Assembly: GCA_041744735.1 (NCBI GenBank)
Contig: JBGTKH010000238.1
Span: 1-8,151, forward strand
DNA: 8,151 nucleotides
Origin: JBGTKH01 sp041744735
GTDB taxonomy: Bacteria; Planctomycetota; Planctomycetia; Pirellulales; Pirellulaceae
Reading direction: 5' to 3'
Shown: in pieces, positions 1-6,038 of the stretch
Layout of the letters: each line of letters begins with the position of its first letter
Position numbering within the stretch: position 1 is the stretch's first letter
Made by a program: the position numbers and the translations under genes
Notes under the pieces: model-generated
The model's database searches: none
The model's input: the letters and a program-made list of their open reading frames with translations, nothing else
Told to the model about the DNA's origin: nothing

Positions 1-744
1 ATCCGCATGGACCTGGCCCGGCGTTCACCCGAGTACATGCGCGAACTGGCCCAACACCATGTGGGCGGGCATCTGAAAGTCGCCCCCGAGCACGTCGATC
101 CCGGCACGCTCTACAAGATGCGCAAGCCGAGCAACGACGACTTCGAAAAATTCGCGGAGGCATTCGACCGCGAGTCGAAAAAGGCCGGCAAGAAGCAATA
201 CATCGTGCCGTACTTCATCGCCAGCCACCCCGGCAGCGACCTCTGCGCGATGATCGACTTGGCCGTGTTCCTGAAACGCAACGGCTATCGGCCCGATCAG
301 GTGCAGGACTTCATCCCCGCGCCGTTCGACGTGGCCACGGCCATGTACTACACGGGCATCGACCCGTTCACGAAGAAGCCGGTCTACGTCGCTCAACATC
401 TGCGCGATCGCAAATTACAGCGGGCGTTGATGCAGTACTTCAAACCGGAAAACTACTTCGAGGTCCGCAAGGCGCTGCTCGAGGCCAACCGCGGCGACTT
501 GATCGGCCACGGCTGCGACGCCCTGATCCCCGCCCAGCCCCCGCGCGAAGCCATCCTCCGCCGCCGCAAAGACGCCAACAAACGCTTCCGCGGCGAGTAC
601 GTACACACAATCGCCGCCGGCCAGAAGAAAGGACCCAAGAAGCAATCGCGCCACGCCGCCGGCGCAGGCTACCGGCCGGACACGAAGAAAGCGTCGAAGA
701 CTAAGAAGCGAGGTTCGAGTCATGAGCGTGATCCCAGCGATTGA
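1..744 (+). CDS. YgiQ family radical SAM protein, C-terminal part (5' end outside window)
   Basis: The reading frame is open from base 1, so the gene begins upstream and only about 247 C-terminal codons are present. The family (E. coli YgiQ, UPF0313) comprises large radical SAM proteins of about 600-750 residues. The CxxxCxxC iron-sulfur motif would lie upstream and cannot be checked. Matches to the conserved C-terminal half include HHVGGHLKVAPEH (from base 55), the YIVPYFIASHPGSD stretch (about 199-240), and QVQDFIPAP followed by TAMYYTG (about 298-357). A DUF3362-type region follows (FKPENYFEVRKALLEA, then LIGHGCDALIPAQPP). The last 45 or so residues are a Lys/Arg-rich disordered tail, usual in this family. 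The biochemical role of the family is not established. The stop codon overlaps the next gene, suggesting co-transcription with the Uma2 gene. The family call is firm. Confidence 0.93.
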   Translation: MRMDLARRSPEYMRELAQHHVGGHLKVAPEHVDPGTLYKMRKPSNDDFEKFAEAFDRESKKAGKKQYIVPYFIASHPGSDLCAMIDLAVFLKRNGYRPDQVQDFIPAPFDVATAMYYTGIDPFTKKPVYVAQHLRDRKLQRALMQYFKPENYFEVRKALLEANRGDLIGHGCDALIPAQPPREAILRRRKDANKRFRGEYVHTIAAGQKKGPKKQSRHAAGAGYRPDTKKASKTKKRGSSHERDPSD

Positions 745-1447
745 CGAAATCGAATATCCGGAGTCGGACGGCAAGCCGCTCGGTGAATCGGACGTGCATC
801 GCGACTGGATGATCCGCATTCTGAAAATGTTGAAATATCGCTATCGCGGACAGCGCGTGTACGTGTCCTGCGATCTGCTGGTCTATTATCAAGAAGGCGA
901 TCCAACGAAGTTCGTTGTGCCGGACGATTTCGTGGTCAAAGATTGCGACCCCGGGCGGCGGCGGACGTTCAAGATCTGGAAAGAGGGCAAGTCGCCCGAC
1001 GTCGTGTTCGAAGTCACGTCGCGCGGCAGCCGGCGAAAAGATCAAGTCACGAAACCTCACATCTACGCGCGGCTGGGTGTCAAAGAGTATTTCATCTACG
1101 ATCCACTGGCCGAATACCTCGACCCGCCACTGCAGGGCTTTCGGCTGCGAGGCAATCGTTACGCACCGATCAAACCCGACCGGCGCGGTATGCTCAAGTG
1201 CTTGGAGTTAGCGGTGACGTTGAGCCTCGATGACGGCGACCTGATAATGCACGACGCCCAAACCGGCGAGCCGCTGCACACCGAAGCGGACGCCGAACGC
1301 ATCGCCCGCGAGGCAGCGGAAGAGGCCCGTGATGCTGCTGAGCAGGCGCGTCAAGCCGCGGTAGCCAATACGGCGCAGTTGCAGGCCGAAATCGACCGCC
1401 TCCGAGCTGAGTTGAAACGGAAGCCGCGTATCCGACCCGGAAACTAG
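722..1447 (+). CDS. Uma2 family (DUF820) endonuclease-fold protein with C-terminal coiled coil
   Basis: This 241-residue protein has the PD-(D/E)XK-like Uma2 pattern. Residues 67-72 (PDDFVV) supply the first acidic position. Residues 92-100 (PDVVFEVTS) carry D93 and E97, followed by the basic stretch RRKDQVTK (104-111), Y115, and YFIYDP at 123-128. The family is abundant in cyanobacteria and planctomycetes. It is annotated as putative restriction endonuclease, but in vivo function is largely unknown. Residues 187-233 are rich in Ala, Glu, Arg and Gln with heptad-like spacing (ending LQAEIDRLRAEL). This reads as a long helical coiled coil appended to the nuclease fold, likely for oligomerisation (inference). 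The start at 722 is preceded by GAGGT at 710-714 with 7-base spacing. It lies inside the end of the upstream radical SAM gene, so translation is probably coupled. No partner toxin, antitoxin or methylase is adjacent. Confidence 0.9.
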   Translation: MSVIPAIDEIEYPESDGKPLGESDVHRDWMIRILKMLKYRYRGQRVYVSCDLLVYYQEGDPTKFVVPDDFVVKDCDPGRRRTFKIWKEGKSPDVVFEVTSRGSRRKDQVTKPHIYARLGVKEYFIYDPLAEYLDPPLQGFRLRGNRYAPIKPDRRGMLKCLELAVTLSLDDGDLIMHDAQTGEPLHTEADAERIAREAAEEARDAAEQARQAAVANTAQLQAEIDRLRAELKRKPRIRPGN

Positions 1448-1848
1448 GTGGACGTGATTCGCAGCCCCGCGCCGACCGCCAGCAGAACGGCCGCGCCGCC
1501 GACCGCCACCGCCAGAATCCTCGGAGACTTGTCGGCCGGCACCAACGTCATGGGACCGGCGGCGATTCCGATCAGCAGTCCGGTCAACGCACCCAGACCG
1601 ATGCCGCGCCAGCGCCGGTAATGGTACATGCCGATCAGCGCACCCAAGAACATCACGGCTAAGCCGCCGATCAGCGCGGACACAAGCGTTTCCAGCCAAC
1701 CGATTTCACCGGCCATCGCAGTGCGCACAATCGGCGTCACTTGCGCCAGTAAGATTCCGCAAATCGCCACCAGCACAAACAGCGCGCTGAGCGGATAACC
1801 GCGCCGCTGCATCTGCTGGTAGTCGCCGTTCGGGTCGCTCGTGGACAT
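1444..1848 (-). CDS. Small polytopic membrane protein of unknown function
   Basis: The 134-residue product has a short hydrophilic N-terminus and four predicted transmembrane helices: about residues 20-39, 52-74, 82-103 and 111-129. Short basic stretches (R15-R16, and R78-R81 between helices 2 and 3) suggest cytoplasmic sides by the positive-inside rule. The opening pattern RGYPLSALFVLVAICGILLA resembles small planctomycete membrane proteins that I recognise only as conserved hypotheticals. No catalytic motif is visible. Hydrophobicity periodicity and the lack of a competing frame support it as real. No good Shine-Dalgarno precedes the ATG at 1848; the purine-rich GGAGAG is about 30 bases upstream, too far to serve. 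Its stop codon overlaps that of the convergent Uma2 gene by the shared ctag. Confidence 0.7.
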   Translation of the reverse strand: MSTSDPNGDYQQMQRRGYPLSALFVLVAICGILLAQVTPIVRTAMAGEIGWLETLVSALIGGLAVMFLGALIGMYHYRRWRGIGLGALTGLLIGIAAGPMTLVPADKSPRILAVAVGGAAVLLAVGAGLRITST

Positions 1849-1939
1849 GGGCGTAATTCAAAACTTGAGTTTCTCTCCGTCGGATGGGAATTCCTGCCCG
1901 TCGCTCGTTCAACGATTGGTCAAGCTACAATGTACTCCC

Positions 1940-1969
1940 AAGATAACGCCGCATGCCTGTTACTGACAA
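1940..1969 (-). promoter_or_regulatory. Candidate sigma-70 promoter for the four-helix membrane protein
   Basis: Read on the minus strand, TTGTCA (1964-1969, 5 of 6 to the -35 consensus) is followed after 18 bases by TATCTT (1940-1945, 4 of 6 to the -10). This would give a leader of roughly 85 bases before the ATG at 1848. It is a pattern match only. Confidence 0.3.
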
Positions 1970-1989
1970 CTCGCCGTTCGACTCGGGTA

Positions 1990-2092
1990 GTGATACCATT
2001 TGCAGGATTCGTAGGATGGACGCCCTCGTCCGTCCGATGTTTCACGCGGATTCCTGGTCGGACGAGGGCGTCCAACCTACAAACGGTATCAC
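1990..2092. repeat. Imperfect ~103-bp inverted repeat, possible MITE/REP-like dispersed element
   Basis: The outer arms gtgatacc (1990-1997) and ggtatcac (2085-2092) are exact reverse complements. Further in, gtagg (2011-2015) pairs with cctac (2076-2080). After one mismatch, the 16-base arm at 2017-2032 pairs perfectly with 2059-2074. A 9-base asymmetry (2002-2010) interrupts the left side, and the loop is 2033-2058. The loop is too long and the flanks too T-poor for an intrinsic terminator. There is no open frame of note across it. The arm motif (tggacgccctcgtccg) resembles short repeats I recall in planctomycete spacers. Only one copy occurs in this window, so a dispersed family is an inference. 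It sits between divergently transcribed small membrane-protein genes, upstream of both. Confidence 0.6.
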
Positions 2093-2130
2093 CACCGCTC
2101 GACTTCTGAATCCCAGCGCGGCATAGCAGG

Positions 2131-2160
2131 TTGTTTTGCGCCGGTCCGGCGAGCTATAAT
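2131..2160 (+). promoter_or_regulatory. Likely sigma-70 promoter for the 74-residue membrane protein
   Basis: A perfect -10 hexamer TATAAT lies at 2155-2160. The -35 is weak: TTGTTT at 2131-2136 with an 18-base spacer (TGTTTT gives 17). Transcription would start near 2167, leaving about a 50-base leader before the ATG at 2217, which has a good ribosome binding site. Confidence 0.5.
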
Positions 2161-2216
2161 GGGCGCAATGACAGTCCCGCTGCGGAGTTTAACTCATCGG
2201 ACTACGAGGTGCGCGG

Positions 2217-2441
2217 ATGGCGAAATCAACTCATCCCATTGAAGAAACGTCCGCCCATCGCATTGCGCGCGTGCTGGGACGGGTGCCCTTGCTCGGCACG
2301 CTGGTCTCGGCCAACTATCTAACGCTCGCGCTGGTGCTGATGGCGTTATCGATCGCCGCCGCAGGTTTTTTCGCCGGCTGGGCCGCCTCGTCTATGTTTA
2401 GCGGCTACACGGAGAGCTTAGAGCAACTCGGCGCGCCGTAG
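2217..2441 (+). CDS. Small single-pass membrane protein, hypothetical
   Basis: The 74-residue product has an amphipathic, basic N-terminal third (HRIARVLGRVPLLG around residues 14-27). A transmembrane segment at about 36-57 is rich in Ala, Leu and Gly and includes the FFAGWAA stretch. A short polar C-terminus ends in EQLGAP. I do not recognise the family. Support for expression comes from a GAGGT Shine-Dalgarno at 2206-2210, 6 bases before the ATG, and a TATAAT box at 2155-2160. An overlapping frame from 2131 lacks such signals and is rejected. The gene stands alone: the next sequence downstream is a broken gene on the opposite strand. Whether it is a genuine conserved small protein is uncertain. 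Confidence 0.55.
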   Translation: MAKSTHPIEETSAHRIARVLGRVPLLGTLVSANYLTLALVLMALSIAAAGFFAGWAASSMFSGYTESLEQLGAP

Positions 2442-2464
2442 GTTGCACAAGTCCGGGAGGCGGT

Positions 2465-2752
2465 TCAGGCGACGTTTGCTCGATTGGCTGACAATGATGA
2501 CGCTATTTGGGGAACGGCCAGGAAGCCGTTCTCGGCTTTGAAGGCTAGTTCCACGTCGATGTTTTCCCAGAGCACCAGTTTGTCGGCCACGCGCGTGATG
2601 GCGCGGATGTCGCCGTCTTGCGAAATGACGAAGCCGAGCGCTCCGGGATTTTCGTAACACTAGCGCATCATGGCTCGATGACGAGTGCCGAGCTGACTCA
2701 TTTCGAGTTTTCTTAGCAGGTCCCGTAGCACTCGATATGCTGGAATCACCAC
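2465..2752 (-). pseudogene. Truncated DisA_N/DACNV-type (diadenylate-cyclase-like) protein fragment with in-frame TAG
   Basis: Minus-strand translation from 2752 reads VVIPAYRVLRDLLRKLE, then MSQLGTRHRAMMR. An in-frame TAG follows (2660-2662). The same frame continues with CYENPGALGFVISQDG and DIRAITRVADKLVLWENIDV, ending at TGA (2465-2467). LGTRHRA is the signature of the diadenylate cyclase (DAC) fold, followed at the expected distance by the strand pattern (GFVISQDGDIRAITR, compare TIVVSEETGxIS in CdaA/DisA). The other DAC motif (DGA) would lie upstream and is missing. The ENPGALGFV style resembles the DACNV sensor-like branch rather than a true c-di-AMP synthase (recollection, not checked). 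About 95 codons remain. The 5' part is lost where the divergent thioesterase gene begins, so this is a 3' gene remnant. The frame is otherwise intact on both sides of the stop, suggesting fairly recent inactivation. Confidence 0.6.
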
Positions 2753-2774
2753 AGGAGAAAAAAACGAGGCTCCC

Positions 2775-3200
2775 ATGCCAGCCATCTTCGATTATCTGCA
2801 CACGGTCGCCGACGACGAAATCGACGGCCTGGGGCACGTCAACAATCTGGTGTATCTGAAGTGGATGCAGTCCGCGGCCGTGGGTCACTCGGCCGCGCAA
2901 GGATGGACAACCCAGCGATACTTCGAGGCCGGCGCGGGCTGGGTCGTGCGGTCGCACTGGATCGAGTATCGTCAGCCGGCGTTTGCGGGCCAGCAGATTC
3001 TGATCCGTACGTGGGTCGCGGACTTCAAGAAGATCACGTCGCTGCGAAAGTACAAGATCATGCGGTCCGCCGACGGCGCTGTGCTGGCGGTCGCGGAAAC
3101 GAATTGGGCTTTCATCGGCCTCGAGCACGGTGTGCCGCGTCGCATCCCGGCGGAATTGGCCGAAGCGTTCGAGATCGTGCCGGCTGATCAGGAGCCCTGA
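2775..3200 (+). CDS. Acyl-CoA thioesterase, hotdog fold (4-hydroxybenzoyl-CoA thioesterase-like)
   Basis: The 141-residue length is typical of single-hotdog YbgC/4HBT-type thioesterases, which hydrolyse acyl-CoA thioesters in the cytoplasm. The motif DEIDGLGHVNNLVYLKWMQ (residues 14-32) matches the family signature DxDxxGHVNNxxY, with its Asp and His/Asn positions on the central helix. HWIEYRQPAFAGQQILIRTWV (about 61-81) and the strand with ETNWAFIGLE near 110-120 fit the remaining sheet. The substrate cannot be inferred. The ATG at 2775 has CGAGG at 2765-2769 as ribosome binding site. A weak promoter candidate (ttagca 2713-2718, tatgct 2736-2741, 17-base spacer) lies within the upstream pseudogene. 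It is the only intact gene between two decayed gene fragments. Confidence 0.88.
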   Translation: MPAIFDYLHTVADDEIDGLGHVNNLVYLKWMQSAAVGHSAAQGWTTQRYFEAGAGWVVRSHWIEYRQPAFAGQQILIRTWVADFKKITSLRKYKIMRSADGAVLAVAETNWAFIGLEHGVPRRIPAELAEAFEIVPADQEP

Positions 3201-3206
3201 GAATGA

Positions 3207-3317
3207 ATTCGATCCGCGTTGCCGCCCGAGAACGCCGCCGGCCGGCGCGTGGAGCGGGAATTCGTCAACGCGATTCGCGGCCGTGAGAAAGTCGAGTTCA
3301 CAGACTTCGCGGCCGGC
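3207..3317 (+). pseudogene. Possible C-terminal remnant of a Gfo/Idh/MocA-type oxidoreductase
   Basis: Between the thioesterase stop and the 3' end of the methyltransferase, the plus frame starting at 3207 encodes LPPENAAGRRVEREFV, then NAIRGREKVEFTDFAAG. The pattern EREFVNAIRGxxxVEFTDFxxG resembles the end of Gfo/Idh/MocA oxidoreductases, where a final helix plus a DFxxGxxYMEWTEA segment is common. After 3317 the resemblance stops and the frame runs on into the opposite-strand methyltransferase without meaning. It lacks a plausible start and is only about 37 codons, so it is read as debris. The family assignment rests on a short match and could be coincidence. Confidence 0.35.
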
Positions 3318-3324
3318 CACGGAA

Positions 3325-5901
3325 TTAGCGGATGGGCCACGTGGAAATCGCGGCATCGATGCTGCTCATTAGGTCAGTCGTCTGGATAGCGATTTCCGCA
3401 ATCAATCGTGCGCGAATCACATCGTGGGTGGTCAATTGCCTTCCGCGGCGTGCTTTCCACCACTTCTCGAACACAGCGTAGCCGCCGACACGAAAACGGT
3501 CGGAGTCTGCTGAGACTTTGGCAAGGTCGAAGGATGCGTTGCCGAGCGGCACCTTGCGCAAATGTAAATCGACCAATTGCTTGCCGAGTTGACACAATCG
3601 CGTGAATAACGCCAGGTCGGACGTGAGCGGCAGATGCGGAAAGTCAATCCGCAGTTGTTCGGCATATCGCTCTCGATACGTGCGGCTGTGGAACACGGCG
3701 TACATGTAGTGCAGCACGTCTTGGGCGCCGAACGTATCCTGCAAATCTCCTGGGCCGCATGCGACCCATTCTAGCTTCAGCCGCGCCGCAAAATCGCGCA
3801 CGAAGTCGTCGTCGAAATTAGCTTCCCGTGCTTGGTCGGTGGCGCGGGTGTCGAATCGTGCTTCGTCATCTGCTGGATAGAGAAATAGTGGCGCGAGGAA
3901 CGGCGCACCATGAGCGCTGTAAAACACGCGGTCGGTGACCAGCGAATCGGTGACCAGGAAGTGGTCGTACTGGCCCTGCCCCGTGCATTGCCGCATGAAG
4001 ACCAGGCCGACATTCTCCCGCAACATGTGCCGCATGACCGGCCAGCGAGCCCGCCCCAACAACCGCGGGTCGTAATACACCCAGCGCACATCCAGCGGCG
4101 CCACCATGTACGGCCGCAGATAGTCAGCCGAGAATTGTTTTCCGTGTGCTCGCCGCTCGAGCCAACTGTCCTTCGCGCTGAGGATTCCGGCAAGCAGCGG
4201 TGAACTGTGGCGCCGCTGTGGATCGAAGAACGCATGCATCTTCTCCATCAGTTCTTCGCGCGTCATCGCGACTAACAGCGCGTCCTTCTTCGTCTGCACT
4301 CCCGACGTGTACTCGCGGAAGATTTCGTCTATCCGCGGATAACGCAGATACTGATCGCACCGACTCGCACTTCGCGGCACGAAGAACATCGATTTGGAAT
4401 CGGTCCGCAGTGCCGTCCACGACGTTGTGCCCACGTGCGTCTTCCCGAGCGTTCGCAGTTTGGATTCGCGCGATCCCCACAACTCAGCGTGGTGAATCCT
4501 CGCGGAGTCACGAACACCGGGGCGTTTGACAAACAGGCCGATCGCCACACCCTGCTGGATGTCGAACACGTTTTCATCCGGCGCGCCGCTGGGAGTGATC
4601 TCTTTCTTCGTGCTGCTGCCGTGCAGGTCGAGCAGATAGATGTCGCTAAACGAGTCGGCCAGCGACCGACGCATCTGCCGATGTGTCAGGCCGGTAAGGT
4701 AAGTGTTGTTGGTAATCAGCGCCAAGATCCCCGCGCCGGCCCGGTCGATCCAATGCTGCCCCCAGCGCAGGAATTTGATGAAGTCGTCGTTTAGGTTCAG
4801 TTTCTTCTCGCCAAGCCCGCGTTTATAATCGCCGAGCAAATCGAGAATCCAACGGCTGCGGTTCTGCCGCCCGAAATTCGCATACGGCGGATTGCCCAGC
4901 ACAACCAAGGTCGGCTGGCGGTCGGCTGTCGCGTCGCCGATGTTATCAGCATTGCAATGCGAGGGACTAAGCAACGGATTCAGCTCCGCACTGTCGCCAT
5001 CCAATGGATTAGCCCAACGAATGTCGAGGTTGTGCTCGTCGTTCCGTTGACGTCCTAACAACATCCGCGCGGCTACGCATGCAGCCGGCAGAATCTCGAA
5101 TCCGGTTAGCGACGGCACGCAGTTTCTCACCCCAGTACCATTCGTAGACGAATTCTCGCGCCAGTGGTCTAGCACTTCCGCCAAGAACGTACCAGCGCCG
5201 CATGCTGGATCGACAATACGAACGGAAGACGCGTTTGCCCGACCTTCGCGTTCCGACCCTTGCACCGTATCCTCTGTAAGTCCCTCGGAAACCTGAAAGT
5301 GCGTCCGCAACAGGTGATCGACGCTTCGCACCAAATACGAGACGACCGGCGTCGGCGTGTAGTAGACACCACGCGTGCGGCGCAGCGCGGCATCGTAGCG
5401 GGCCAGAAAGATTTCGTAGAAGTGAATCAATCCGTCACTGTCCGACGAACGGGGCCGAAGCCGCTTGTCGATCGAGTCGATGTCCGCGGCGTCGAGCAAC
5501 TCACGAAGTTCATCGATCAGCAAGACGAACGTCCCGTTGCTCGTGGAATTGCAGTCAAGGCCGATGAGCAGTCGTCGCAACAGCCAGTTGCTGTCGAGCA
5601 ACTCGTGCGGCGCACAACTCTGCAAGGGCGCGGCTTCGCCGATTGGCCGTTCGCAACGATCGACGAATAGGCCAAAGGCTATGATTTGTGCCAGCGTATC
5701 GGCGAAGTCGTCGCTGTTCAGCGTCCGCTCGGCTTCACCACACAATAGCGCAGCCAACGTTCGCCGCGCTTCGCTCAGCCACTTCCAACCCTTTTCGTCA
5801 GTGCTTGCCGCCAGCACCTCTTCGCGAATCCGGCGTGCGACCGCCGCCATGCGTCTAGCCAATTCCGCGGCAGCGCTGTTTCGTGTGGTCACCGAATCCA
5901 T
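3325..5901 (-). CDS. N6-adenine DNA methyltransferase with Type ISP-like C-terminal specificity region
   Basis: The product (858 residues from the chosen start) is a class gamma SAM-dependent DNA methylase. A helical N-terminal region ends in HFYEIFLARYD (160-170) and GVYYTPTPVVSYLVRSVD (178-195). The SAM-binding motif I DPACGAGTF is at 231-239, and the acidic motif FEI at 268-270. The catalytic motif IV NPPY (337-340) marks adenine N6 methylation. LITNNTYL (395-402) continues the catalytic fold. From about residue 500 the sequence matches Type ISP target-recognition regions: DYLRPYM and RWVYYDPRLLGR near 593-617, and GGYAVFEKWWKARRGR (806-821). Classical Type ISP enzymes (LlaGI, about 1600 residues) have an N-terminal nuclease and SF2 helicase; neither is present. 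The start at 5901 is preferred because AAAGGT sits 5 bases upstream. An ATG at 5970 would add 23 residues but lies only 11 bases from the terminator hairpin and lacks a good ribosome binding site. No partner restriction gene is adjacent. Confidence 0.9.
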   Translation of the reverse strand: MDSVTTRNSAAAELARRMAAVARRIREEVLAASTDEKGWKWLSEARRTLAALLCGEAERTLNSDDFADTLAQIIAFGLFVDRCERPIGEAAPLQSCAPHELLDSNWLLRRLLIGLDCNSTSNGTFVLLIDELRELLDAADIDSIDKRLRPRSSDSDGLIHFYEIFLARYDAALRRTRGVYYTPTPVVSYLVRSVDHLLRTHFQVSEGLTEDTVQGSEREGRANASSVRIVDPACGAGTFLAEVLDHWRENSSTNGTGVRNCVPSLTGFEILPAACVAARMLLGRQRNDEHNLDIRWANPLDGDSAELNPLLSPSHCNADNIGDATADRQPTLVVLGNPPYANFGRQNRSRWILDLLGDYKRGLGEKKLNLNDDFIKFLRWGQHWIDRAGAGILALITNNTYLTGLTHRQMRRSLADSFSDIYLLDLHGSSTKKEITPSGAPDENVFDIQQGVAIGLFVKRPGVRDSARIHHAELWGSRESKLRTLGKTHVGTTSWTALRTDSKSMFFVPRSASRCDQYLRYPRIDEIFREYTSGVQTKKDALLVAMTREELMEKMHAFFDPQRRHSSPLLAGILSAKDSWLERRAHGKQFSADYLRPYMVAPLDVRWVYYDPRLLGRARWPVMRHMLRENVGLVFMRQCTGQGQYDHFLVTDSLVTDRVFYSAHGAPFLAPLFLYPADDEARFDTRATDQAREANFDDDFVRDFAARLKLEWVACGPGDLQDTFGAQDVLHYMYAVFHSRTYRERYAEQLRIDFPHLPLTSDLALFTRLCQLGKQLVDLHLRKVPLGNASFDLAKVSADSDRFRVGGYAVFEKWWKARRGRQLTTHDVIRARLIAEIAIQTTDLMSSIDAAISTWPIR

Positions 5902-5980
5902 GTTGACCTTTAGCTTGCTGTAAATGACAGGGATTAGGCCGTACGCAACTCCTGATCTTAATCTGTCCATCCCAAATGAA

Positions 5981-6007
5981 AACGACCCCGGCGAAACCGG
6001 GGTCGTT
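5981..6007 (-). terminator. Intrinsic terminator after the DUF1501 gene
   Basis: The arms at 5981-5991 and 5997-6007 form a perfect 11-bp stem (aacgaccccgg against its complement) with a 5-base loop. On the minus strand the hairpin is followed by TTTTCATTT, a usable U-tract. It lies 31 bases past the DUF1501 stop and just before the methyltransferase leader, so it should insulate the two genes. Confidence 0.85.
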
Positions 6008-6038
6008 AAGCGATGACTTAAGTATGTGAACTGTCAGA

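Noticed and set aside
2131..2322. 63-codon plus-strand frame overlapping the small membrane protein
   Set aside because: It starts inside the promoter region, has no ribosome binding site and no hydrophobic or domain pattern.
2512..2531. Perfect 7-bp inverted repeat gaacggc/gccgttc with a 6-base loop
   Set aside because: No T-tract follows on either strand, and it lies within codons of the DAC-like remnant (ENGFLAVP), so it is probably coincidental.
2418..3356. 312-codon open frame on the minus strand
   Set aside because: It runs antisense to the thioesterase and in a different frame from the DAC-like remnant; its composition is Arg/His-rich nonsense with no family resemblance. It is a GC-driven shadow frame.
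3325..5901. Methyltransferase as part of a BREX or DISARM locus
   Set aside because: No PglZ, BrxC, helicase, phospholipase-D or DUF1998-type genes are present on either side, and the C-terminal region fits Type ISP rather than PglX.
5902..5970. Upstream ATG at 5970 as the methyltransferase start
   Set aside because: It would add 23 residues but starts 11 bases from the terminator stem without a good ribosome binding site; the ATG at 5901 has AAAGGT at proper spacing. The longer form cannot be fully excluded.
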